Origin: Alterinioella nitratireducens
Lineage (GTDB): Bacteria > Pseudomonadota > Alphaproteobacteria > Rhodobacterales > Rhodobacteraceae
DNA: 63,245 nucleotides
Direction of reading: 5' to 3'
Assembly: GCF_013155465.1 (NCBI RefSeq)
Contig: NZ_JABJVX010000014.1
Coordinates: 1-63,245, forward strand
A model generated the notes under the pieces. That model saw only the letters and a list, made by a program, of their open reading frames with translations. It was not told where the DNA came from and ran no database searches. Made by a program: the position numbers and the translations under genes. Below are positions 26,403 through 36,538 of the stretch, one piece after another. How positions within the stretch are numbered: the stretch's first letter is position 1; each line of letters opens with the position of its first letter.

Positions 26403-26469
26403 CACCTGCCTGTCACGACAATAGGCGAGGATTTGCGTCATCCGAACAGGGACGAGAGGAATGAAAGAC

Positions 26470-26814
26470 ATGACCACCGAGATCACCATCCGGCCCGCGT
26501 CCGGCACCTGGACCGTGCGCGCAGGCGGCGCCGTCCTGGGTGAGACCACAAATGCGCTGGAACTGGTCGAGGGCGATCTGCCCGCCGTCTATTACTTCCC
26601 CCGCGCCGATATCGGCATGGCGTTCCTCGATGCCAGCGACACGCGCAGCCATTGTCCGCACAAGGGCGATGCCAGCTATTTCTCGATCGTGACCAAGAGC
26701 CAGGTGCTGAAGGATGCCGCCTGGAGCTACGAGGATCCCAAGCCTGAGGTTGCCGAGATCGCCGGCCATCTGGCGTTCTATTCCACCGACCAGGTGACGG
26801 TGGAGAAGATCTAG
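26470..26814 (+). CDS. DUF427 domain protein
   Basis: A 114-residue cytoplasmic protein covering a single DUF427 domain. The hallmark HCPHKGDASYFSI and the conserved YFPRADI and AWSYEDP segments are all present. The biochemical role is unknown. Two ATGs lie nine bases apart; the second (26470) was chosen because AGAGGA is nine bases ahead of it, while the first would abut that site. Confidence 0.85.
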   Translation: MTTEITIRPASGTWTVRAGGAVLGETTNALELVEGDLPAVYYFPRADIGMAFLDASDTRSHCPHKGDASYFSIVTKSQVLKDAAWSYEDPKPEVAEIAGHLAFYSTDQVTVEKI

Positions 26815-26840
26815 GGCGCGACCGTCTTGCACCGGTTTGT

Positions 26841-28493
26841 TCACCGATGCTCCTCCGCTGCCGTTGCCGCAAGGGCGCGGTTATAGGCCTTGAGCGCATC
26901 GACCTGGTAAAGCGCGCCCTCCAGCACGGGCGGCGCGTTGCCGGGGGCCAGTGTGACGACCGGGATGAAATCCAGCCCGGCGCTTTCGAACACCGGCATG
27001 GCGCGTTCCAGCGTGGCCTGCCGGTCGATATATTGCCCCTGCTCGATCAGCGTCAGCAGCGCCTCCTGTGACGCCGTGTTGTCGCCGTCCACGGGCCGCA
27101 TCACGTTGCCGACGCGAAACATCGACAGGAGATACGCCTGCGGTCCGGCGGCCAGGTGGATATTGCGCCGCTCAAGCTGCGTCAGGAAGTAGGAGCGATG
27201 CACCATCCGGCTGGCCAATGCGGTGGAGAGCGAGACCGAGACCATCACCGCCAGCCCGGTCTGCCAGTCGCCGGTCAGCTCGAACACGATCAGCGTGGTG
27301 GAGATCGGCGCGCCGAGCACCGCCGCCGCGACCGCCCCCATGCCCGCCAGCGCATAGAGCGTCTCGGACCCTGACACATCGGGGAAAATGCCTGTCGCGA
27401 TCATGCCGAAGGCCAGCCCGGTCAGCGCCCCGATCATCAGCGAGGGCGAGAATACCCCGCCCCCCATCCGGCCCGCGAAGGTGATGGCAACGGCGATGAC
27501 CTTGACTATGGCGAAGATGATCGCCTCATGCAGCAGAAGCTGTCCGGTCAGTGCGTCCGAGGTCGTCTCATACCCCACCCCGATGATATGGTGAAAGACA
27601 ATCGCGATGCCGCCAAGCAGGACACCGGCCAGCGCGGGGCGCAGCCAGCGCGGCATGCCGGTGCGCCGTTGCAGATCATTGCCAATATCCTCGGCCCAGA
27701 AGGTCGCCCGCATGAAGACGGCGGCCACGACGCCCGCGACGAGGCCCAGGATCAGGAAGGCCGGAAGCTCCCAGTAAAACTCCAGCGCGCTGTCCGACCC
27801 GAGGCTGAACTCGGTCACGTCGCCGAACTCCAGCCGGTTGATGACGGTGCCCGCGACCGAGGCGATGACGATGGGCGCGAAGGCGTTGATGGCGAAATGG
27901 CGCAACACCACCTCCAGCGCGAAAAGCGCGCCCGCAATCGGCGCGTTGAACGAGGCCGAGACGGCGGAGGCCACGGCGCAGCCCATCAGGTCGCGGCCCG
28001 TGATGCCATTGGCGTTGATCTTGTCCGACACATAGGTCGAGATCACGGCGGCCAGGTGGACCACCGGCCCCTCCCGCCCCGACGACCCACCGGAACTGAG
28101 CGTGATCAGCGAGGCCGCCGCCGAGGCCCAACCTTCGCGTTTCTCGACCCGGCCATCGGCCAGCGCCGCGCCCTCGATCACGTCGGCCACGGTGCGCACA
28201 CGGCCATCGGGGGTGAACCAATGCAGGATGAGGCCGACCACCAGCCCGCCGATCACAGGCAGCATCCAGATCCAGTACCAGGGCAGCCCGGCGGCGAAAC
28301 TGTGCAGAAGCTGCGTGTCATCGACCCCGTAAAGCGTGGATTGCAGCCACTCGATCCCGCGCCGAAAGAAGAGCGCGGCAAAGCCTGCGGCGATGCCCAC
28401 CATCAGCGCGATGAACCAAAATTGCACCTGCCCCGGACCGCGCTCGCGCAGCACGCGCCAACTGCGGCGGGCGGCGGAAACGGCGTCTGCCAT
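26841..28493 (-). CDS. ClC-family chloride channel/transporter with CBS region
   Basis: A 550-residue inner-membrane protein with the ClC fold (about 18 helices). Anion-path motifs are seen: GSSGREGP near 138, NAPIAGALFALE near 175, and GGVFSPSLMIGA near 360. The C-terminal 110 residues form a degenerate CBS-type domain (VDGDNTASQEALLTLIEQGQ). Whether it is a channel or a Cl-/H+ exchanger cannot be decided safely. The start is uncertain: the ATG at 28493 has no clear ribosome site, and an in-frame TTG at 28562 would add 23 residues. Confidence 0.9.
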   Translation of the reverse strand: MADAVSAARRSWRVLRERGPGQVQFWFIALMVGIAAGFAALFFRRGIEWLQSTLYGVDDTQLLHSFAAGLPWYWIWMLPVIGGLVVGLILHWFTPDGRVRTVADVIEGAALADGRVEKREGWASAAASLITLSSGGSSGREGPVVHLAAVISTYVSDKINANGITGRDLMGCAVASAVSASFNAPIAGALFALEVVLRHFAINAFAPIVIASVAGTVINRLEFGDVTEFSLGSDSALEFYWELPAFLILGLVAGVVAAVFMRATFWAEDIGNDLQRRTGMPRWLRPALAGVLLGGIAIVFHHIIGVGYETTSDALTGQLLLHEAIIFAIVKVIAVAITFAGRMGGGVFSPSLMIGALTGLAFGMIATGIFPDVSGSETLYALAGMGAVAAAVLGAPISTTLIVFELTGDWQTGLAVMVSVSLSTALASRMVHRSYFLTQLERRNIHLAAGPQAYLLSMFRVGNVMRPVDGDNTASQEALLTLIEQGQYIDRQATLERAMPVFESAGLDFIPVVTLAPGNAPPVLEGALYQVDALKAYNRALAATAAEEHR

Positions 28494-28639
28494 GGTGCTG
28501 GTCAGAAAGGACGGCCGGTCCTGGCTCAATCGGGGTCGCGTCCTCTGGCGCGGTCTGTCCAAGGGGTTCCGTCAAGGCTAGCGGGTTTTACCGGGGCTGC
28601 CTATCGGGTGCGGCCCGAAAATCCTGCCCCAAGGCGGGT

Positions 28640-30301
28640 TTAGCCCGTGGCCGCGGCCGGGAGCAGCGCCTTGGCCGCCGCGCGCGCGGCCTCGGTCACG
28701 GTATCGCCCGACAGCATCCGCGCCACCTCATCGACGCGCGCGGAGGCATCCAGAGGCACCACGCGCGACAGCGTCATGCCCCCCGAGACCGCCTTTTCCA
28801 CCCGCCAGTGATGCGCGCCAAGGGCGGCCACCTGCGGCGAATGGGTGACGACCAGCACCTGGCCATCCTCTGCCAGCGCTTTCAGCCTGCGCCCGACCGC
28901 ATCCGCCGTGGCCCCGCCGACGCCGCGGTCGATCTCGTCGAAGATCATGGTGAGGCCCGTCGCCCGTTCGCTCAGACAGACCTTCATGGCCAGCAGGAAG
29001 CGCGACAGTTCCCCACCCGAGGCGATGCGGTTGAGCGGCCCGGAAGGCGCGCCGGGATTGGTGGCGACGGTGAAGGTCACGGCGTCGGTGCCGGTGGGGC
29101 CCGGCGCGTCTTGCGTGATCTGGGTCGAGAACACGGCGCGGTCCATCTTGAGCGGCGCAAGCTCGGCCATGATGCGTTTGTCGAGCGTTCCGGCGGCGGC
29201 CTTGCGCGCCGCGCTCAACGCTTCTGCCGCATGTGCGTAGGCCGCATCCGCCGCCTCCAGATCACGGCGCAAACCCCCGATCTGCTTGTCAGATCCGTCC
29301 AGCGCCTCCAGCCGCGCGCGCAGATCACCCGCGAAGGCCCCCAGATCGTCCGGGGCCACGTCATGCTTGCGGGCCAATGCGCGCAGCGCGAAGAGGCGTT
29401 CCTCGGTCTCTTCCAGCTCATGCGGATTGAAGGACAGCGCATCGGCAAAGCGTTCGGCCCCCTGCTGCGCCTCATCCAGTTCGACCATCGCGCGTTCCAG
29501 CGCCGCCATGGCCGCGTCCAGGCCGCCCTCGGCGCGGTCGGCCAGCCCGTCGAGCCAGCGCAGCGCGTCGCCCATGGCGCCCTCTGCCCCCTGGCTGCCA
29601 AGCGCCTCGATCGCGCGGGCGAGGTCGGCGCGCATCTTCTCGGCGCCCTGCATCAGGCGGCGGCGGGTATCCAGCGCCTCCTCCTCGCCGGGTTCGGGTG
29701 CCAGCGCGTCCAGTTCCGCCACCGCATGGCGCAGGAAATCCTCCTCGGCGCGCATCTCGGCCAGCCGCTCCTGTGCCGCTTGCAGCGCCGTCCTCGCCTG
29801 CGACCGTGCCCGCCAAGCAGCCGCGACCTGGCCCCGCGCCTCACCAAGCTGGCCATAATCATCCAGCATCGCGCGATGGCCCTTGGGATCCAGCAGACCG
29901 CGGTCATCCTGTTGCCCGTGCAGTTCAACCAGCGTGTCGGACAATTGCCGCAGCACATCGCCCGAGGCGCGGCGGTCATTGACCCAGGCCGTCTTGCGCC
30001 CGGCGCCCGTGTTGACACGGCGCAGGATCAGTTCCTCGCCGCTTGGCAACCCTGCCTCGGCCAGCACGCCATGCGCGGGGTGATCGGGGGAGAGGTCGAA
30101 GACCGCCTCGACCTCACCCTGCTCGGCCCCGCTGCGCACCAGATCGGCCCGCCCGCGCCAGCCGAGGACGAAGCCGAGCGAGTCGAGCAGGATCGACTTG
30201 CCCGCGCCGGTTTCCCCCGTCAGCACGTTGAGACCCGGCTGGAACGCCAGGTCCAGCCGGTCGATGATCAGCATGTCGCGAATGGTGAGGCTGCGCAGCA
30301 T
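28640..30301 (-). CDS. recN: DNA repair protein RecN (SMC-like ATPase)
   Basis: Repairs double-strand breaks by tethering DNA ends. The 553-residue product has an N-terminal Walker A (GETGAGKS, 29-36), a long central coiled coil interrupted near the middle, and a C-terminal Walker B/signature part (IASGGELSRFLLAMK and MIFDEIDRGVGG). It follows bamD by 28 bases in the same direction and is probably on the lpxC-bamD transcript. No alphaproteobacterial LexA box was seen in the short gap before it, although recN is SOS-controlled in many bacteria. Confidence 0.96.
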   Translation of the reverse strand: MLRSLTIRDMLIIDRLDLAFQPGLNVLTGETGAGKSILLDSLGFVLGWRGRADLVRSGAEQGEVEAVFDLSPDHPAHGVLAEAGLPSGEELILRRVNTGAGRKTAWVNDRRASGDVLRQLSDTLVELHGQQDDRGLLDPKGHRAMLDDYGQLGEARGQVAAAWRARSQARTALQAAQERLAEMRAEEDFLRHAVAELDALAPEPGEEEALDTRRRLMQGAEKMRADLARAIEALGSQGAEGAMGDALRWLDGLADRAEGGLDAAMAALERAMVELDEAQQGAERFADALSFNPHELEETEERLFALRALARKHDVAPDDLGAFAGDLRARLEALDGSDKQIGGLRRDLEAADAAYAHAAEALSAARKAAAGTLDKRIMAELAPLKMDRAVFSTQITQDAPGPTGTDAVTFTVATNPGAPSGPLNRIASGGELSRFLLAMKVCLSERATGLTMIFDEIDRGVGGATADAVGRRLKALAEDGQVLVVTHSPQVAALGAHHWRVEKAVSGGMTLSRVVPLDASARVDEVARMLSGDTVTEAARAAAKALLPAAATG

Positions 30302-30329
30302 CCCCTGTCCCTTGATCGGGGGCCCCGGC

Positions 30330-31199
30330 CTAGAGCCAGGCCCCGCGCACGGTCTGTTGCCAGATCTCGCGCAGCCAGCTTTCGCCCGCTGCCTCCGGTG
30401 CCAGGTCCTGGTCGGTCAGCAGGCGGAAGGCATCGTCATAGAAGGGCGAGGCCTGGAAGTTGTAGCCCAGGATGGCGCCCGCGGTCTGCGCCTCGTTTGT
30501 CAGGCCAAGCGCGAGGTAGGATTCGACCAGCCGCAGCAACGCCTCGGGCGTATGGCTGGTGGTCTGGAACTCCTCGACCACGACGCGGAAGCGGTTGATC
30601 GCGGCGGCGTAGTTCTGACGGCGCAGGTAGTAGCGCCCGATCTCCATCTCCTTGCCCGCAAGATGGTCGAAGGCGAGGTCGAATTTCAGGATCGCCGAGG
30701 CGGCATATTCGCTGTCGGGATATTGTTCGATCACGACGCGCAGCGCCTGCAAGGCCTGGAAAGTGATCCCCTGGTCGCGACCGACCTGGTCGATCTGGTC
30801 GTAATAGGACAGCGCCAGCAGATATTGCGCATAGGCCGCATCCTCGGTGCCGGGGTAGAAATCGAGATAGCGCTGCGCCGAGGCGCGCGAGTTCTCGTAA
30901 TCGCGGTCCTGATGATAGGCCATCGTCGCCATGATCAGCGCCCGGCTGGCCCATTCGGAATAGGGGTGCAGGCGTTCGACCTCGATGAACAGTTCCGCCG
31001 CGCGGTCGGGGTTGCCCGCCTCAAGCTGCGCTTCGGCCTGCTGGTAGATCGGCTCCGCCTCCAGCTCCTCAAGCGCGATCTCGCGGTTGCGTTCGCGCGC
31101 GCCGGAACAGGCGGCCAAGGCCAGAATGAGGGTCAGGGCAAGGCCCGTCTTCCCCGATCTCAGCAAAAAAGCCCCGCCTTTCATCGCCTGCAACCCCAT
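30330..31199 (-). CDS. bamD: outer-membrane assembly lipoprotein BamD
   Basis: Essential lipoprotein of the BAM complex, which folds beta-barrel proteins into the outer membrane. The 289-residue product begins with a lipoprotein signal (LALTLILALAAC, lipid on Cys31), followed by five TPR-like repeats starting at PIYQQAEAQLEAGNPDRAAE. The length is typical (about 240-290). The start could also be the ATG five codons later. It lies between lpxC and recN, so outer-membrane protein assembly and lipid A synthesis genes are side by side. Confidence 0.93.
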   Translation of the reverse strand: MGLQAMKGGAFLLRSGKTGLALTLILALAACSGARERNREIALEELEAEPIYQQAEAQLEAGNPDRAAELFIEVERLHPYSEWASRALIMATMAYHQDRDYENSRASAQRYLDFYPGTEDAAYAQYLLALSYYDQIDQVGRDQGITFQALQALRVVIEQYPDSEYAASAILKFDLAFDHLAGKEMEIGRYYLRRQNYAAAINRFRVVVEEFQTTSHTPEALLRLVESYLALGLTNEAQTAGAILGYNFQASPFYDDAFRLLTDQDLAPEAAGESWLREIWQQTVRGAWL

Positions 31200-31296
31200 G
31201 CGTCAAATACAGCAGGCTTTCACGCCCGCCCTGTCTGGTATCGGTCCTAGCACATTAATTCTGAGGGCAAAACGCCTGAATCGCGTGGGCTGGCGC

Positions 31297-32220
31297 TCAG
31301 GCAACAGCGGCCAGGTCCTGCGGGTGCAGGTTGACGCCGGGAAGGCGCGCCCTTTGACCGGCATCGCATTCCACCAGACGCCAGGCACCGGGCGTCGCGA
31401 AGAGCTTGCGCAGAAGCTGGTTGGTCAGCATGTGACCGGCCCGCGTGCCCTCATATTCGGCCAAAAGGGGTGCCCCCGCCAGCGCCAGATCGCCAAGCGC
31501 GTCCAGCATCTTGTGACGCACCGGTTCATCCACGTGGCGCAGCCCGCCGGGGCTGGTGATGGCGTCGCCGTCGAACACCACCGCGTTTTCGCCCGGCACG
31601 CCGCCAAGCGCCAGCCCGCTGGCCTGCATCGCATCGACATCGGCCTGACGGCAGAAGGTGCGGCTGTCGCAGAGCTCGCGCACGAAATGACCGTTGGAGA
31701 GGTCGAGCTCGCGCGCCTGGCGGCCAATCGCGGCGTCGGGAAAGTCGATCTCGAACCGGATCTTGAGGCCGTCGGAAGGCTTGAGCGTCGCCACCGCATC
31801 GCCGGAGCGCACCGTCACCGGCGTCAGCACCTCGATCGCGTGGATCGCGGCACCTTGATCCTGCACGCCGCGCGCAAGGAAGCCGCGCACGAAATGCGCC
31901 GAGGAGCCATCCATGATCGGCACTTCCGGCCCGTCGATCTCGATCATCGCATTATGGATGCCGCATCCGGCCAGTGCCGCCATGACATGTTCGACGGTCG
32001 AGACCTCGACGCCCGCCTCGTTGCGCAGTTTGGTACATAGCTGGCTTGGCGGAACCATGTCGTAGCGGGCGGGGATCAGCGTGTCGCCATTCTCGATTTC
32101 GGTGCGGCGGAACCAGATGCCGAAGGAGGCGGCGGCGGGATGCACCGTCATGCGCACAGGACGCCCGGAATGGAGGCCCATCCCGGAGAACTGAACGGAA
32201 GATCTGAGTGTTGCCTGCAC
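31297..32220 (-). CDS. lpxC: UDP-3-O-acyl-N-acetylglucosamine deacetylase LpxC
   Basis: Zinc enzyme for the committed step of lipid A synthesis. The 307-residue product shows the zinc ligands His78 (STVEHVMAAL), His236 and Asp240 (RHKMLDALGD), and the catalytic His263 (TRAGHMLTNQ). A GTG start at 32220 is preferred because the protein then opens QATLRSSVQFSGMGLHSGRP as in relatives. The longer open frame adds 28 unrelated residues. It is transcribed after ftsZ but behind a terminator, with a 286-base gap. Confidence 0.95.
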   Translation of the reverse strand: MQATLRSSVQFSGMGLHSGRPVRMTVHPAAASFGIWFRRTEIENGDTLIPARYDMVPPSQLCTKLRNEAGVEVSTVEHVMAALAGCGIHNAMIEIDGPEVPIMDGSSAHFVRGFLARGVQDQGAAIHAIEVLTPVTVRSGDAVATLKPSDGLKIRFEIDFPDAAIGRQARELDLSNGHFVRELCDSRTFCRQADVDAMQASGLALGGVPGENAVVFDGDAITSPGGLRHVDEPVRHKMLDALGDLALAGAPLLAEYEGTRAGHMLTNQLLRKLFATPGAWRLVECDAGQRARLPGVNLHPQDLAAVA

Positions 32221-32446
32221 GGGGGAACCCTGCCTGTCATTTCCTGAACCTGGGGACAGAGGGGTGCCATTCGGCCTGCCTGATCTGTCCCGGCGCATCT
32301 GCAATCTGTCCCGCAGAGGGCGCTGATCGTGAAATAGCCCCCGCGGGAATTAATCTCAATTCAACCTTTGTGACGTGCTGCAACAAAGCGGAAAACTGTC
32401 GGCAAATTCTTGCCACCCTGTGCAATAGCGCCCTGCACAACCCTGA

Positions 32447-32481
32447 AAACAAAAGAAAACGGCCAGCGCGGGGGCTGGCCG
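32447..32481 (-). terminator. intrinsic terminator after ftsZ
   Basis: On the minus strand CGGCCAGC and GCTGGCCG close a short loop and are followed by TTTTCTTTTGTTTTC, 26 bases after the ftsZ stop. It should close the dcw transcript before lpxC. The rest of the gap (32221-32446) holds the lpxC leader and a small dyad (GGCAA-ATTC-TTGCC at 32401-32414); no gene was seen. Confidence 0.8.
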
Positions 32482-32506
32482 TTTCCGATACGTCACCTTT
32501 GGTAAA

Positions 32507-34069
32507 TCAGTTCGCCTGACGCCGCAGGAAGGCCGGGATTTCGATGCGCTCCTGATCGGGATCGACGCTGTCATCCTCCTGCGGCGCGGGCCGCGCGGAC
32601 ATGTTCGGCTGGCGGCGCGGCTGTGCCACGGGCGCGTCCTCGGCATGGCCGGTCATGCGGTTGATCAAGGAATTGATGCCGAAGGGCTTGCGCGCGCCCT
32701 GCCCCTCTTCCGCCGCGGGGCGGGGTGCGGGGCCTGCCGCGCGATGCGGATTGTCGCGCGAAATGGCGTCCTTCAGCCGGGCCAGCGTCTCGGGCGACGG
32801 CGCGCCCGTGCGGTGCCGGGGGGCGACATAGTCTTCGGCTTCCGGCTCGGCTTGCTGCTGCGCGACCTCCTGGGTCTGCTCGGGCTCGGGGCGGTAGGCG
32901 GGGGCCGGAACCTCGTCGTCGTCGAACAGATCCTCGGCCTGCTCATGCGCGGTTTCGCGGTCCATCTCGTTGAACAGGCTCGGCTCGGGCGCGGTTTCAA
33001 CCGGCTCGGGCATGGCCACGGCGGCGGCGGTGCCACCCACTTGCGACACCGGGGCCGAGGGAACGGTGCGGCGGATCGGGGCGGGCATGTCATGCATCAC
33101 GTCCACCGCGTCGATGCCGGTGGCCACGACCGAAACGCGCATCTGGCCTTCCATGTTGGTATCGAGGGTCGAGCCGACGATGATATTGGCCTCGGGGTCC
33201 ACTTCCTCGCGGATGCGGTTGGCGGCCTCATCCAGCTCGAACAGGGTCAGGTCATAGCCGCCGGTGATGTTGATCAGCACGCCCTTGGCGCCTTTCAGGC
33301 TGATCTCATCCAGGAGCGGGTTGGCGATGGCACGCTCGGCGGCCTGGACGGCGCGATCCTCGCCCTCGCCCTCGCCGGTGCCCATCATGGCCTTGCCCAT
33401 CTCGTTCATCACGGCGCGGACATCGGCGAAATCGAGGTTGATCAGGCCGGGGCGCACCATCAGGTCGGTGACCCCCTTGACGCCCTGGTAGAGCACGTCA
33501 TCGGCCAGCGCGAAAGCCTCGGTGAAGGTGGTCTTCTCATTGGCCAGGCGGAACAGGTTCTGGTTCGGGATGATGATCAGCGTATCGACGACCTTCTGCA
33601 GCGCCTCGATGCCCTCATCGGCCTGGCGCATCCGCTTGGCGCCCTCGAACTGGAACGGCTTGGTGACGACGCCGACAGTCAGGACACCCAGTTCGCGCGC
33701 GGCCTGTGCGATGATCGGAGCAGCCCCGGTGCCGGTGCCGCCGCCCATGCCGGCAGTGATGAAGCACATATGCGCGCCGACCAGGTGATCGACGATGGTC
33801 TCGATGCTTTCCTCGGCGGCGGAGGCGCCAACGGCGGGGCGCGCACCGGCCCCCAGACCTTCCGTCACCTTCGCGCCCATCTGGATGCGCGATTGCGATT
33901 TGGACTGTTGCAGGGCCTGCGCGTCGGTATTGGCGACCACGAATTCGCAGCCGTCCAGCTCCTGGTCGATCATGTTGTTGACCGCGTTGCCACCGGCCCC
34001 ACCCACACCGAAGACAGTGATACGGGGCTTCAGGTCCGGCTGGTCAGCCAAGGTAAGGTTCAGTGTCAT
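32507..34069 (-). CDS. ftsZ: cell division protein FtsZ
   Basis: Tubulin-like GTPase that forms the division ring. The 520-residue product has the nucleotide-binding [13 protein letters not shown] near 21 and the tubulin signature GGGTGTG (109-115). The GTPase and activation domains end near residue 320. A long acidic and proline-rich linker (about 330-495) follows, then the conserved C-terminal peptide EIPAFLRRQ that binds FtsA. The extended linker is usual in alphaproteobacteria. It is the last gene of the dcw cluster, separated from ftsA by a 250-base gap. Confidence 0.97.
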   Translation of the reverse strand: MTLNLTLADQPDLKPRITVFGVGGAGGNAVNNMIDQELDGCEFVVANTDAQALQQSKSQSRIQMGAKVTEGLGAGARPAVGASAAEESIETIVDHLVGAHMCFITAGMGGGTGTGAAPIIAQAARELGVLTVGVVTKPFQFEGAKRMRQADEGIEALQKVVDTLIIIPNQNLFRLANEKTTFTEAFALADDVLYQGVKGVTDLMVRPGLINLDFADVRAVMNEMGKAMMGTGEGEGEDRAVQAAERAIANPLLDEISLKGAKGVLINITGGYDLTLFELDEAANRIREEVDPEANIIVGSTLDTNMEGQMRVSVVATGIDAVDVMHDMPAPIRRTVPSAPVSQVGGTAAAVAMPEPVETAPEPSLFNEMDRETAHEQAEDLFDDDEVPAPAYRPEPEQTQEVAQQQAEPEAEDYVAPRHRTGAPSPETLARLKDAISRDNPHRAAGPAPRPAAEEGQGARKPFGINSLINRMTGHAEDAPVAQPRRQPNMSARPAPQEDDSVDPDQERIEIPAFLRRQAN

Positions 34070-34319
34070 GGATTTTGTCCGCCTGTAGTGTTTCGTTCTG
34101 GCCCCGATCTTGCCGTCGGATCACCGGTTTCTGCCTTGTTTGACAGCGATGCTACCGCGTTAACCCCGGCAGGTCACGCGAAAATTGGCGGAAAACGTCG
34201 AAATATGGGGCCAAATTAAGGCGCGTTAGCGGGATTTTGCCGGTCCCCCCTGCATATAGCGTAAACCGACCAGCCCCGCACCATGGGTGCGGGGACGGGA
34301 ATCGGCACTGGCGCGACAC
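34070..34319 (-). promoter_or_regulatory. ftsA-ftsZ intergenic region
   Basis: The gap has no gene. A perfect 9-bp hairpin with a 3-base loop (CCCCGCACC/GGTGCGGGG) is at 34274-34294, 26 bases after the ftsA stop, and could end or slow the upstream transcript; no T-run follows. Nearer ftsZ the DNA is AT-richer, with GTTAAC at about 34159 and TTAA-N6-TTAG at about 34216. These resemble but do not exactly match CtrA half-sites, so a separate ftsZ promoter is likely but the factor is unproven. Confidence 0.45.
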
Positions 34320-35654
34320 CTACCAGTTGTCGCGGAACCATTTCACGGCGCGTTTCAGCGACCGTGCCGGGTAGCGGTCGGCGGGCACCTCGAAGTCCCA
34401 CCATTCGTCCTGCGGATAGGCGGCGAAAAGCGCCAGGCCCACGCTGGCCGAGAAAGCCGGCCCGCAGGCCGATTGCGGCAGGCCCTGCACCCGCAGGGGC
34501 CGCCCGAGCCGGACCTGGTTGCCCAGGATGCGGCTGGCCAAGGCATCGAGCCCGGGGATCTGGCTGGCCCCGCCGGTCAACACGATGCGTTGCGACGGCA
34601 GGTGGTCAAAGCCTGCATCCTCCAGGATGGCGCGCACCTCCTCCAATATCTCCTCGACACGCGGGCGCATGACGCCGATCAGTTCGGCCCGGCTGATCGT
34701 GCGCCGGTCATGTTCCCAATCGCCGGTGTCGCTTTCCAGCTCGATCCGCTCGCGGTCATCCATGCCGGTGGCAACAAGCCCGCCAAAGCGGGTCTTGATG
34801 CGCTCGGCATCGCCTGCGGGGATCTGGAGCCCCTGGCTGATGTCCTGCGTGACGTGATCGCCGCCCATGCGCACGGTATCGGCGTAGATCATGTGTTTCT
34901 TGATGAAGATCGACACGCCCGTGGTGCCGCCGCCCAGGTCGATGCAGGCCGCGCCAAGTTCCTGTTCATCCTCGACCAGGCTGGAAATGCCCGCCGCGTA
35001 GGGCGACGAGGCGATCCCGGCCAGTTCGAGGTCGCAGCGCTTGACGCAGCGCAGGATGGTCTCGATGGCATGGCTGTCGATGGTCAGCATGTGCATGTCG
35101 GCGCTGAGGCGGTTGCCGACATGGCCGCGCGGATCCTTCAAGCCCGAGCGATGATCCAGCGCGAAATTCACCGGCTGCGCGTGCAGCACCTCGCGCCCCT
35201 CGCCGATATCGGGCAGATCGCAGGCCGCCAGCGCGCTGGCAACGTCGCTTTCGGACACGGTGCCGGTTTGCAGGGAGACCTCGCCCACCAACCCGTAGGA
35301 GCGTGGACGCGCACCCGCGAAGCTGACGATGACGTGATCGACGCGCATATTGGCCATCTTCTGCGCCGCCTGCACCGCGGTGCGGATGGCACATTCGGTT
35401 TCCTGGACCATGTCGATCTCGCCGAACTTCACCCCGCGCGACTTGGTGGTGGCGGCCCCGATGACGCGGAAATTGCTCTGCCCCGCCATCGCGCCGACGC
35501 CATCCGCGGCCAGCAATTCGTCCGAGCTGTCGAAGCGCAGCACCAGGCAGGACGTCTTGTAGCTGCCGATATCCAGGATCGCGATGACGCCGCGGCGCAG
35601 GGCCTCCTGGCGTTTCGCCCGCATCGCCCGCTGTGAATGATACAGCATACTCAT
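34320..35654 (-). CDS. ftsA: cell division protein FtsA
   Basis: Actin-like ATPase that ties FtsZ to the membrane. The 444-residue product has the actin-fold phosphate loops (VIAILDIGSYKTSCLVLR near 23 and ACIDLGGGTTGVSIF near 215) and the adenosine motif IVLTGGASQIPGLD. The C-terminal amphipathic tail is SLKRAVKWFRDNW. Its ATG overlaps the ftsQ stop (ATGA), so the pair is translationally coupled. The start used removes over 130 residues of unrelated upstream frame. Confidence 0.96.
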   Translation of the reverse strand: MSMLYHSQRAMRAKRQEALRRGVIAILDIGSYKTSCLVLRFDSSDELLAADGVGAMAGQSNFRVIGAATTKSRGVKFGEIDMVQETECAIRTAVQAAQKMANMRVDHVIVSFAGARPRSYGLVGEVSLQTGTVSESDVASALAACDLPDIGEGREVLHAQPVNFALDHRSGLKDPRGHVGNRLSADMHMLTIDSHAIETILRCVKRCDLELAGIASSPYAAGISSLVEDEQELGAACIDLGGGTTGVSIFIKKHMIYADTVRMGGDHVTQDISQGLQIPAGDAERIKTRFGGLVATGMDDRERIELESDTGDWEHDRRTISRAELIGVMRPRVEEILEEVRAILEDAGFDHLPSQRIVLTGGASQIPGLDALASRILGNQVRLGRPLRVQGLPQSACGPAFSASVGLALFAAYPQDEWWDFEVPADRYPARSLKRAVKWFRDNW

Positions 35655-36538
35655 CCCTGATGATCTCCCAATATCTCGGTCTCCCGCATGCGTCGCAGCT
35701 CGGCCAGCGCATCGGGGGTCAGTTGCAGCACGGTGCGCGACGGATCGCGCAGATCGACACGCAGGATGTCGCGGTCGAGAAGTTCCTGGGCATCGTCCTG
35801 GGCAAGCACCCAGTCCAGCGCCGGGGCAGGATCGGTTTCGGGCAGCTGGATGCGGATGCCATCCGTCAGCACGACATCCCACCGGCGTTCCCCCATCCGC
35901 ACGAGGCCGCGCAGACGCTCGCCAAGCGGTTCGGCGGTCTCGAAGAGGGCCAGCGCCTGCGCCGCGGCCTCGTTCGCACGGTCGCCCGCGATGACGGGCA
36001 GGTAGTCGAGATCGGGGCGCGCCAGCAGGGGGGCCACGCGTTCGCCTTCCGCATCGACCAGCCACAGCCCCTCGCGCGCCTGCCAGACCAGGACCGGGCG
36101 GCGCTCGGTCACGGTGACGGCCAGTTCCCCGCCCGAGCGGATGCGGATCTCGGCCACCGAGACGGCGCGGATGTTCTCAACCCTGCGGCGCAGCCCTTCC
36201 AGGTCCAGATCGAACGAAGACAGCGGGAAATCGGGCGAGACGGTGGCCCGGATTTCTTCCGCCAGCACCGGCGAGGCGCCGGTGATCGACATGAAGTTGA
36301 CGCGAAACTCGGGCCGGTCCTCGATCGAGCGGCGCAGCTCGGCCACGCTGTCTTGCAGGCGCAGCACATTCGCGGGGTCCGAGATATAGACGCCGCCCAG
36401 GGCCACCACGGCAAAGGCCGGAACCCCCACCCGCAGGACCGAGCGGAAGATCGGTGTCAGCCACAGCCGTTGAACGCGGTAGGCCCACCGGGAGGGGGCC
36501 GGATCATGAGCTTGACGGCGGCGGATCAACGGTCGCAT
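35651..36538 (-). CDS. ftsQ: cell division protein FtsQ
   Basis: Bitopic divisome protein linking FtsL/FtsB to the ring. The 295-residue product has a basic cytoplasmic N-terminus, one membrane helix near 38-58 (LRVGVPAFAVVALGGVYI), a POTRA domain starting around RRSIEDRPEFRVNFMSITGA, and the FtsQ beta-domain. The ATG at 36538 overlaps the end of ddl by 13 bases; the larger open frame begins inside ddl without support. Confidence 0.93.
   Translation of the reverse strand: MRPLIRRRQAHDPAPSRWAYRVQRLWLTPIFRSVLRVGVPAFAVVALGGVYISDPANVLRLQDSVAELRRSIEDRPEFRVNFMSITGASPVLAEEIRATVSPDFPLSSFDLDLEGLRRRVENIRAVSVAEIRIRSGGELAVTVTERRPVLVWQAREGLWLVDAEGERVAPLLARPDLDYLPVIAGDRANEAAAQALALFETAEPLGERLRGLVRMGERRWDVVLTDGIRIQLPETDPAPALDWVLAQDDAQELLDRDILRVDLRDPSRTVLQLTPDALAELRRMRETEILGDHQG

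Noticed and set aside
34150-34235. CtrA sites before ftsZ
   Set aside because: GTTAAC and TTAA-N6-TTAG are near matches only; the consensus needs TTAA-N7-TTAA, so no CtrA site is claimed.
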